Assembly: GCA_030044775.1 (NCBI GenBank) | Contig: JASICF010000356.1 | Coordinates: 1-5,057, forward strand | Direction of reading: 5' to 3' | From: Candidatus Sulfotelmatobacter sp. | Lineage (GTDB): Bacteria; Acidobacteriota; Terriglobia; Terriglobales; Acidobacteriaceae | DNA length: 5,057 bases | The notes under the pieces: model-generated | The model's input: the letters and a program-made list of their open reading frames with translations, nothing else | The model's database searches: none | What the model was told of the DNA's origin: nothing | Position numbers and translations under genes: made by a program | Shown here: positions 1 through 5,057 of the stretch, piece by piece | Layout of the letters: each line of letters opens with the position of its first letter | Position numbering within the stretch: the stretch's first letter is position 1

Positions 1-2
1 CC

Positions 3-686
3 GGTGGAGTCATGCTCATCCCCAACGGCATCGGCTCAAGCACCATCGAGTTCGCCCTCGCGAATGGAAAGGATGGAAATCTCTACATCATCAATCGCGC
101 TGATCCCGGCGGCTACAATGGTCCCAGCGTCGACACGTGCCCGCTTTCGTCCGGAACGAATTTGAATTATGAAACGGTGGCCGCGTCGACCCAGGAGTTT
201 TATAGCACGGCTGCATTTTGGAACCAGAGTGTCTACTCCGTAGCCAATAGCTCGCCGCTGCAGAAGTTCACCGTCAGCGGAACTGCCTGCAGTCCTGGGC
301 CGGTTTGCAGCACTCCCGTGGCCGCTTCCGGGACCAGCTTTGTTTTCGGCACAATTCCTGTAGTTTCTTCGAACGCGGACGTGAATGGTACGGGTATCGT
401 CTGGGCAGTCGACGGGAATGGATGGCCTACCGGAAGCGCAACCTCACATCCCCAACCGGCAGTCGTGTATGCCTACGATGCTCAGCACGTCCAATCGAAT
501 AAGCTTCCCTTGTTGTGGAACAGCACGCAATGCCCCACCCGAGACGGCGCTGGAAACGCAACTAAATTCGTTGTGCCCACGGTCGCCAATGGCAGGGTTT
601 TTGTAGGTACGATGGATCCAACCGATCCTACGAATACAGAGGGACGGCTTGATGTTTACGGGGCGAACAGCAACACCTGCGATTAG
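3..686 (+). CDS. PQQ-type (BamB-like) beta-propeller protein, C-terminal fragment
   Basis: The frame is open to the left edge, so this is the last 227 residues of a longer gene. An ATG at position 12 is internal, because in-frame Gly-Gly-Val codons precede it. Residues 22-32 (GKDGNLYIINR) match the blade motif of PQQ-repeat propellers. Residues 128-136 (NGTGIVWAV), 154-163 (VVYAYDAQHV) and 188-203 (KFVVPTVANGRVFVGT) resemble the closing blades of secreted acidobacterial propellers. The chain ends LDVYGANSNTCD, where LDVYG is a typical last strand. There are five cysteines (46, 96, 102, 177, 226), which fits an exported protein. No PQQ ligand or catalytic residue can be identified, so an enzyme role (such as a quinoprotein dehydrogenase) is not supported; a binding or structural role is likelier. 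The signal peptide would lie outside the window. The gene converges with the SBBP gene, about 410 bases away. The fold call is fairly firm; the function is unknown. Confidence 0.82.
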   Translation, partial: GGVMLIPNGIGSSTIEFALANGKDGNLYIINRADPGGYNGPSVDTCPLSSGTNLNYETVAASTQEFYSTAAFWNQSVYSVANSSPLQKFTVSGTACSPGPVCSTPVAASGTSFVFGTIPVVSSNADVNGTGIVWAVDGNGWPTGSATSHPQPAVVYAYDAQHVQSNKLPLLWNSTQCPTRDGAGNATKFVVPTVANGRVFVGTMDPTDPTNTEGRLDVYGANSNTCD

Positions 687-699
687 AGCAGGTGTTGCT
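669..699 (+). terminator. Perfect 12-bp hairpin spanning the stop codon of the propeller gene
   Basis: AGCAACACCTGC at 669-680 is an exact inverted match to GCAGGTGTTGCT at 688-699, leaving a 7-base loop that contains the final Asp codon and the TAG stop. The left arm encodes the last Ser-Asn-Thr-Cys. A stem at the end of a gene suggests a transcription terminator or an mRNA 3'-end stabiliser. The sequence after it (AAAGCAAGCTG) has no T-run, so it is not a canonical Rho-independent terminator. No T-run follows on the minus strand either. The structure is certain as sequence; the role is inferred. Confidence 0.5.
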
Positions 700-1099
700 A
701 AAGCAAGCTGAAAGCAAAGTGGCCGCCCCGGCGGGTGCGATTTGACCGAGCCGGGAGCGGCGAACGAATCTTGTCTAGAGTCGGTCAATCGTAGGCCAAT
801 CGGTAATTCCCCAATCTGTGTCAAGGCGCCAATCACGCGTCATTTGGCCGCGCCGCTCTGGTAGGTCGTTGTGCCGAACCGGCGTCGAACTTCAAGCCGG
901 CATATGCGCGCGCAGGAGAAGACGCCGAAATGCAGATTCGGCTCGGCGGCGACACCGCAGACAACCGAACTTGCAATCTCCCGGATTTTCTCCGATGAGA
1001 CATGCACTGAGTCTGATCGGAATATTGCTTGTCGTTGGTAGCTTCGTCCCGGCGTGCTTGCGCACAGACGCGCGCCGCAAGTGCACCGCAACTAGAAAC
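687..1099. other. Convergent intergenic region without a convincing gene
   Basis: This stretch lies between the stop codons of two converging genes. Translations on both strands are Arg-rich and low in recognisable motifs, as expected for non-coding DNA of this composition. It contains the right arm of the stop-codon hairpin (688-699), an 8-bp inverted repeat TTGACCGA/TCGGTCAA (742-749 and 781-788), and four CAATC words starting between 786 and 830. From 995 there is a signal-peptide-like reading frame that loses protein character after about 28 codons. No intrinsic terminator with a T-run was found for the minus-strand gene that ends at 1100. Confidence 0.6.
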
Positions 1100-1106
1100 T
1101 CAATCA
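995..1106 (+). pseudogene. Possible remnant of a secreted-protein gene start
   Basis: From the ATG at 995 the frame reads MRHALSLIGILLVVGSFVPA, with a short basic n-region and a hydrophobic core like a signal peptide. The same frame then becomes Arg-rich and implausible. One base over, at 1056-1106, the reading is ACAQTRAASAPQLETQS, which looks like a cleavage region and mature N-terminus. A single-base frameshift would join them. Beyond about 1100 the DNA is the antisense of the SBBP gene's 3' end, so at most a stub remains. A 22-codon frame at 930-998, preceded by AGGAG at 914-918, ends in an ATGA overlap with this start. This may be chance; confidence is low. Confidence 0.18.
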
Positions 1107-3793
1107 ACCGTCGTGCTGGCTGCCGCCGAAGCGTTGTTGCCGTTCGCCGCGGTGGAGTTCACGGTGTTGCTGATCACCGAGCCCGATGCGGCGGTCACAT
1201 TTACAACCAGCGTTATTTTGATTCGCGACCCTTCCGGCTGCGAACCGAGTGTGCACGTAACGGTGCCGCTTGCACCTTGCGCCGGCGCCGTGCAGGTTCC
1301 GGGACTGACTGTCACACTTTCAAACGTAGTTCCGGACGGCAGCGTGTCGGTGATCACCACGGCGCTGGCCGCATCCGGGCCCGAGTTTCCGCCCGCAATC
1401 GTATAGGTCAGCGCCGATCCGCTCGCAACTGTGCCGGGCGCTTTCAGCGAGACACTAAGGTCCGCCGTAGTGCTCATCTTGAAGGCGAAGGCATCGCTCA
1501 TGCCCTCGCCGCAGGAATCGCAATGCGGCTGAAAAACGCCGCTGGTGGTGGGGAAATTGAAAGAGGTGGTCGTGCCAGAGACGAACGCATCGGCAAATTG
1601 ATCCAGCGCAACGCGCATGCCGTTATCCGGACCGATACCGCCCAGATAGGTTGAGTAAGTCAAACCTGTTCCCTGCGGATTCAGCTTGGTCAGAAACGCA
1701 TCGGTCGGGCCCCCGTTGAAAGTTCCCAGCAAAGCGTTGGCTACCGGAAAATTCAGAGAGTCGGTCTGGCCAGTGATATAAACACTGCCTCCGCCATCCA
1801 CTGCCATCGACATTCCGGGATTCTCATCCAGGCTGCCGCCAAGATAAGTCGAATAGAGAAGGCCGGTTCCATTGAGCTTCAGCTTGGTGATGGTGACATC
1901 GCCACAGGTATTGGTACTACTCGGCACGCAACCGGAGGACATTCCTCCAAATGTGGTCTGGAACGCGCCTTTCGTGGTTGGGAAATCGGTCGAAGTGGTA
2001 TTGCCGGAAACGTAGACCCCGGTTGTATCGATGGCCACACCAGCAGCGTAGTCATAGGCGCTGCCGCCCAGGAAAGTCGAGAACATGAGCGAATTTCCCC
2101 TGGGACTCAATTCGCTCACGAAACCGTCGTAAGTGCCGTTGCATAAACCATCGGTGCCGCATTCCGTGTCGAAGGCCTTGCTGGTCACCGGAAAATTAGG
2201 GGAGCCTGTGATTCCGACAACGAACGCATCGCCCTTTGAATCAACCGCTATGCCGTACGCAGCATCCCCCAGGCCACCAGAACCGCCCAGATAGGTCGAA
2301 TAACTCAAGCTCGTCCCGCTGCTCGGTATTTTCAAAACGAAACCATTCGAGCAGACTCCCGCCGAAGTAGCGCCGCAGTTCGTGTGCAGAGCGCCGGCAG
2401 TGACCGGGAAATTCGTGGAACTGGTATAACCCACGACGTAGATGTTGTTATCGCTGTCGATTGCGAGGCTTGAACCCTGGTCGTCGGACGCGCCGCCCAG
2501 ATAAGTAGAAAAAACCATCGCAGTGCCATGCGAGGCAATCTGGAAAACGAAAGCATCGCCCGTAACCGAGCCTCCGCCGAACGTCGACTGAATTGGATTT
2601 ACCAGCGGGAAATTTGTGGATGTCGTGTATCCCGTGACGGTCATGTCGCCGAGGTTATCCAGGTGAATATCGGTGGCGACATCGTTGCCCGAGCCTCCGA
2701 CGTAAGTGGAATACTCTTCCGCGTCGGCTTGAGCGTCGAACTTGGTGATAAAAATATCTTCTCCACCGGCATTCGTCGATTGCAGCGGGTTTTCAAGAGG
2801 AAAATCGGTGGAGAGAGTGGTGCCGGTGACAAAGCAGCTGCCGAAACCGTCAAGCGTGACGCCTAATGCAATATCGACGTTACTGCCTCCGAGATAGGTG
2901 GCATATGCCGCGGTCGGGTCGATTACGAGTTCTCTGTTGTGATCGTAGGCGCCCAGCGCGAAGCGAACTCGACCGTTCGATTTCAACACATAGCGAGCAT
3001 CCACAAACTCCTTCTGCGATCCCGCACGCTGGTAAACGATCGGCTTATGAAACCGAACGTCTCCGTTCTTCAGGTGCGCAACCAGGTCGCCGTTGCTTTC
3101 GATCGTGGTCGCGAGCTTTGCATCGCCCGCCGTTCCCGTAGAAAGGCGTAAGGCAATCAAATTCGGGTCGGCCCGCGGCGCCACGACAAAATCGTATTCC
3201 AACTGGCGCTGATTTCCGTAATAGACCATATCGATGCCGGGATAAACGCCGGCATAGCGAACTTTTCCGAATTGCGCAACGTTCATCCGCCACTTGCTGG
3301 GGTCGTTGCCGATGAAATAATTGCTGGTGCTGGGCAAGGGATCTTGAGCGATGGCGCGCGCATGAGGATTCGCCGCCTCCAGTTGCATGCTCAACACAGA
3401 CTCGCTCTGGTCCCCACCTTGATCAGCCGCGGCGGCGGGGGCGTAACCTCCGATGTATGGCATCGAGGATGGAACGGAACCGGAGGCGCTCTCAGGCGAC
3501 GCCTTGGCCGGAACCGGCCCCTGAAGCTTCATTACCAACCCCTGTTCGGTGAGAAACAACGCATATCCTGCTCCCCTCGACACGAACTCCACCCGCTGGT
3601 CGGTCTGTCCCTGGTTCGCTTCAAATGCCATGCGCGAATCGCGGAATGCCTCGAGGGCGCCGGCTTTAGCTGAGGGTTCCGAGGCAGGAGTAGCCGGCCG
3701 CGGAGACGCCTGTACATCGCCGGGAAAAGCACCGGCTCCAAACATCAACAAGATCGATCCTGCCGCAACCGCAAGAGCGCATTTCGTCGTCAT
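1100..3793 (-). CDS. Secreted seven-bladed SBBP-repeat beta-propeller protein with C-terminal DUF11 domain
   Basis: This is a complete 897-residue protein. Residues 1-29 form a signal peptide (hydrophobic core ALAVAAGSILLMFGAGA, likely cleavage after VQA). Residues about 47-293 are the N-terminal domain commonly found ahead of SBBP repeats, with landmarks FEANQGQTD (57-65), GVYPGIDMVYYGN (182-194), VRFHKPIVYQ (246-255) and ELVIDP (288-293). Seven SBBP repeats follow, starting at 297, 361, 428, 498, 571, 647 and 713, each opening with Y/F-x-T-Y/F-x-GG and carrying a later S/T-x-x-FP motif. Seven repeats make one closed propeller. Residues about 777-897 are a DUF11 beta-sandwich (ADLSVSLK, SGPDAASAVVITDTLPSGTTF). 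The ATG start is supported by GAAGGAA at 3801-3807, about 8 bases upstream, and by the signal peptide beginning at once. No catalytic motif or anchor is visible. The likely role is extracellular or cell-surface binding, adhesion or scaffolding (inference). It lies 214 bases downstream of a same-strand NHL/Ig-like gene. Confidence 0.95.
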   Translation of the reverse strand: MTTKCALAVAAGSILLMFGAGAFPGDVQASPRPATPASEPSAKAGALEAFRDSRMAFEANQGQTDQRVEFVSRGAGYALFLTEQGLVMKLQGPVPAKASPESASGSVPSSMPYIGGYAPAAAADQGGDQSESVLSMQLEAANPHARAIAQDPLPSTSNYFIGNDPSKWRMNVAQFGKVRYAGVYPGIDMVYYGNQRQLEYDFVVAPRADPNLIALRLSTGTAGDAKLATTIESNGDLVAHLKNGDVRFHKPIVYQRAGSQKEFVDARYVLKSNGRVRFALGAYDHNRELVIDPTAAYATYLGGSNVDIALGVTLDGFGSCFVTGTTLSTDFPLENPLQSTNAGGEDIFITKFDAQADAEEYSTYVGGSGNDVATDIHLDNLGDMTVTGYTTSTNFPLVNPIQSTFGGGSVTGDAFVFQIASHGTAMVFSTYLGGASDDQGSSLAIDSDNNIYVVGYTSSTNFPVTAGALHTNCGATSAGVCSNGFVLKIPSSGTSLSYSTYLGGSGGLGDAAYGIAVDSKGDAFVVGITGSPNFPVTSKAFDTECGTDGLCNGTYDGFVSELSPRGNSLMFSTFLGGSAYDYAAGVAIDTTGVYVSGNTTSTDFPTTKGAFQTTFGGMSSGCVPSSTNTCGDVTITKLKLNGTGLLYSTYLGGSLDENPGMSMAVDGGGSVYITGQTDSLNFPVANALLGTFNGGPTDAFLTKLNPQGTGLTYSTYLGGIGPDNGMRVALDQFADAFVSGTTTSFNFPTTSGVFQPHCDSCGEGMSDAFAFKMSTTADLSVSLKAPGTVASGSALTYTIAGGNSGPDAASAVVITDTLPSGTTFESVTVSPGTCTAPAQGASGTVTCTLGSQPEGSRIKITLVVNVTAASGSVISNTVNSTAANGNNASAAASTTVD
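1466..2905 (-). repeat. Seven tandem SBBP blades (protein-level repeat) within the propeller gene
   Basis: These are seven diverged blade units of 64, 67, 70, 73, 76 and 66 residues between successive starts, plus the last. The conserved parts are an opening Y/F-S-T-Y/F-L-GG strand, a middle A-x-D-x-x-G-x-x-Y/F-V-x-G strand and an NFP or DFP turn. Length variation sits in the loop before the last strand (DAF-x-x-K). That loop holds a close cysteine pair in blades 3, 4, 5 and 7. The blades are too diverged to be recent DNA duplications by eye. Confidence 0.9.
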
Positions 3794-3800
3794 CAGGGAT

Positions 3801-3807
3801 TTCCTTC
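3801..3807 (-). promoter_or_regulatory. Ribosome binding site of the SBBP propeller gene
   Basis: On the minus strand GAAGGAA lies upstream of the ATG at 3793. The AAGGA core is separated from the start codon by about 8 bases. This fixes the start and agrees with the signal peptide that begins there. Confidence 0.75.
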
Positions 3808-3844
3808 TCAGCTCGGGAGGGATTGCTCCAAAGTTGGTCTCGAA

Positions 3845-3985
3845 TTACGATTTATGTCCAGATTCAGAAGTCAGGGTCGCTCTGCTCCGAAAGCCTCGCG
3901 TTGCCGAAGGCGCGCCGACAATAGCGGAGAAGGCGAACCCTTTCCAGTTCGCCTGCCTTTTCAAATCACTTCGTGGCCGCGCCAT
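3845..3985 (-). CDS. Possible small ORF (46 aa) between the two minus-strand genes
   Basis: The reading runs MARPRSDLKRQANWKGF to SESGHKS and ends in TAA. It begins 22 bases after the stop of the NHL/Ig-like gene and is preceded by AAGGAG (3994-3999) with an ideal 8-base gap to its ATG. It is strongly basic in the first third, with a short non-polar stretch (FAFSAIVGAP, residues 17-26) too short for a sure membrane helix. I recognise no family. Against it: the frame contains a perfect 8-bp hairpin (3931-3954), the sequence could be ordinary intergenic DNA, and a 46-codon open frame is not rare at this GC content. If real, it would probably be translated from the upstream gene's transcript. 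Confidence 0.25.
   Translation of the reverse strand: MARPRSDLKRQANWKGFAFSAIVGAPSATRGFRSRATLTSESGHKS
3931..3954 (-). terminator. Perfect 8-bp hairpin downstream of the NHL/Ig-like gene
   Basis: AGGCGAAC at 3931-3938 pairs exactly with GTTCGCCT at 3947-3954 around an 8-base loop. It lies about 54 bases past the stop of the upstream minus-strand gene, where a terminator or attenuator would be expected. On the minus strand it is followed by TCTCCGCT, which is not a proper T-run. On the plus strand it is followed, after GCC, by a TTTT. So it may be a weak terminator, an mRNA-end structure, or chance within the candidate small ORF. Confidence 0.35.
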
Positions 3986-3993
3986 GGCCGCAT

Positions 3994-3999
3994 CTCCTT
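3994..3999 (-). promoter_or_regulatory. Strong Shine-Dalgarno sequence ahead of the candidate small ORF
   Basis: The minus strand reads AAGGAG, then 8 bases, then ATG at 3985. A second ATG directly abuts the AAGGAG (frame ending MRPWRGHEVI) and is too close to be used. The site is the main support for the 46-codon frame. It lies only 8 bases past the stop codon of the gene before it, so reinitiation is possible. Confidence 0.35.
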
Positions 4000-4007
4000 C
4001 GCCGGAT

Positions 4008-5057
4008 CTACTTGTTCACCCGCAAAGTGATGTTCGAGGTTTGCACGATGGTCCCGAACGTCGAGGTGACCATCAGTGTGTAGCTTCCAGTGGGCGTATT
4101 GCTCTCGGTTTGAATGGTTAGTGTCGCCGTGGAAGTGCTGCTCCCGGTAAGCGTGATTTGATTCGGCGAAATGGTGCAGGTTGAATCGGCGGGGTTGCCG
4201 CTGCACGTCAGATTTACGGTTTGATTGAATTGCGCGACAGGAGTCAGGGTGACGGTGGATGTACCTGAGCTTCCCTGGTCGACCTTAATCGCGTTGGGTG
4301 ACACGGAACTGGTGAAGGTCGGACCCGAACCGGTGAGAGTAACGCTTTGCGGGCTATCCGGTGCGTTGTCGCTGAAAGTCAGGGTTGCGCTCTGGGGCCC
4401 ATAGCCGGTTGGGGTCAACGATACGGTTACGGCGCAATGCGCATCGGGTCCCATCGAGACGGGGAACGATCCGCAGGTGTTGGTTGCCGTAAATTCGCTC
4501 GCCTCCGCACCCGTAATGCTGATGGAGTTCAAGCTCAACTCGCTTCCTCCGGTGCTGGTGAAGTTAACCGGCAACCCTCCGCCAGACTGGCCGATTGGCC
4601 AGGTTCCTAAATTGATGGTGGAAACCGAAGCGGCGCCTTCCGGTCCCATCGGCACATAGCGGATCCGGTTGTTGCCGGCATCGGCGATGTAGAGATTTCC
4701 GAGGGCATCGACGCTGCTTCCGACGTTGTTGATTCTCACACTCCTTGCCGTCGCCGAGCCGCCATCCCCGGCAAATCCGCCAAGGGTAGGGTCATTGATG
4801 TTTCCGGCAACGGTGCCGATCTCGTGCGGACCGCCGAGAGAAGTAGTAGAAACATCGACCCGCTGAACGAGTTCGTCGTTGCCGCCAGAAATGTAAAGAT
4901 TTCCTTCCGGATCGAGAGCGACCATCAGCGGATTCCACATCCCGCTCTTCAACGCCGGACCGCCGTCGCCGGTCACGCTTGGGTGTCCGCCCAGGGCATA
5001 GGCATTGAGAATATTCGCGGTGGTAATGACACGGACGGCATCGTTCCATTGGTCGGT
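4008..5057 (-). CDS. NHL-repeat / choice-of-anchor-D / Ig-like secreted protein, C-terminal fragment
   Basis: The frame is open to the right edge, so these are the last 349 residues of a larger protein. A GTG at 4976 is internal, because coding-like sequence (TDQWNDAVRVITTANILNAY) continues upstream. Numbering from the edge, residues about 28-137 hold two NHL-type units, with GDGG-x-A motifs at 30-35 and 97-103 and the strands LDPEGNLYISGGNDELVQRVDV and DALGNLYIADAGNNRIRYV. Residues about 145-245 are a choice-of-anchor-D (ASH-like) sandwich, with VNFTSTGGSELSLNSISITG, a Cys pair (195 and 208) and a closing SPQSVTLTGSG. Residues about 248-348 are an Ig-like domain with FNQTVNLTCSG and STCTISPNQITL. 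Such proteins are usually exported and act in binding or surface assembly; no catalytic residue, membrane segment or sorting signal is seen. The stop is TAG. It lies upstream of the SBBP gene in the same direction and may share a transcript with it. Function is not assignable. Confidence 0.88.
   Translation of the reverse strand, partial: TDQWNDAVRVITTANILNAYALGGHPSVTGDGGPALKSGMWNPLMVALDPEGNLYISGGNDELVQRVDVSTTSLGGPHEIGTVAGNINDPTLGGFAGDGGSATARSVRINNVGSSVDALGNLYIADAGNNRIRYVPMGPEGAASVSTINLGTWPIGQSGGGLPVNFTSTGGSELSLNSISITGAEASEFTATNTCGSFPVSMGPDAHCAVTVSLTPTGYGPQSATLTFSDNAPDSPQSVTLTGSGPTFTSSVSPNAIKVDQGSSGTSTVTLTPVAQFNQTVNLTCSGNPADSTCTISPNQITLTGSSTSTATLTIQTESNTPTGSYTLMVTSTFGTIVQTSNITLRVNK

Noticed and set aside
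444..836. Minus-strand open frame of 130 codons
   Set aside because: It overlaps the conserved C-terminal blades of the plus-strand propeller and shows no recognisable motif.
1040..1099. Intrinsic terminator for the SBBP gene just past its stop
   Set aside because: Only a weak TTGCG/CGCAA stem of 5 bp was found, with no T-run after it on the minus strand.
818..1654. Long plus-strand open frame (278 codons)
   Set aside because: Most of it is antisense to the well-supported SBBP/DUF11 gene and the translation is Arg-rich with no family features. Only the signal-peptide-like part from 995 is kept, as a low-confidence remnant.
3820..3880. Possible sigma-70 promoter ahead of the SBBP gene (TGGACA on the minus strand as a -35 box)
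   Set aside because: TGGACA matches five of six consensus bases, but no acceptable -10 box lies 16-19 bases downstream; other pairings are no better than chance.
3549..4121. Plus-strand open frame of 190 codons crossing the start of the SBBP gene
   Set aside because: It is antisense to the signal peptide region and to the end of the upstream gene, has no ribosome binding site that I can see, and its composition follows the opposite-strand codons.
1..5057. CRISPR array, tRNA, insertion sequence or DNA-level tandem repeat
   Set aside because: No regularly spaced identical repeats, cloverleaf-like sequence, transposase motif or terminal inverted repeats were seen; the only tandem repetition is the diverged protein-level SBBP blades.

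Overview
The window looks like a piece of an acidobacterial (Terriglobia-type) chromosome or metagenomic contig. This is inferred from protein style only: large secreted proteins built from SBBP, NHL, choice-of-anchor-D and DUF11/Ig-like modules, with Ser/Thr/Gly/Asn-rich sequence and a moderately high GC content. No rRNA, tRNA or housekeeping marker is present, so the phylum call is an inference.

Layout. (1) 3-686 (+) is the C-terminal 227 residues of a PQQ-type (BamB-like) beta-propeller protein whose start lies left of the window. Its last codons form one arm of a perfect 12-bp hairpin, with the stop codon in the loop. (2) 687-1099 is a convergent intergenic stretch with no convincing gene. 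It holds a short inverted repeat, a run of CAATC words, and a signal-peptide-like reading frame from 995 that may be a gene remnant. (3) 1100-3793 (-) is a complete 897-residue secreted protein: signal peptide, the N-terminal domain usual in this family, exactly seven SBBP repeats (one closed seven-bladed propeller), then a C-terminal DUF11 domain. (4) 3794-4007 separates it from the next gene on the same strand. This gap contains a possible 46-codon small ORF with a good ribosome binding site and an 8-bp hairpin. (5) 4008-5057 (-) is the C-terminal 349 residues of a protein with NHL-type repeats, a choice-of-anchor-D (ASH-like) domain and a final Ig-like domain. Its start lies right of the window.

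All three main proteins are probably exported and built on beta-propeller and beta-sandwich scaffolds. Only the middle one shows its own signal peptide, because the other two are cut off. None has a recognisable catalytic motif, C-terminal membrane anchor or sorting signal here, so no reaction or pathway can be assigned. Binding, adhesion or cell-surface scaffolding is the reasonable general guess. The two minus-strand genes are in tandem and could be co-transcribed; the plus-strand gene converges on them.

I do not see a clearly new system. The most useful leads are the paired cysteines at the same loop of four SBBP blades, the small ORF between the two minus-strand genes, the stop-codon hairpin, and the possible decayed gene start near 995.
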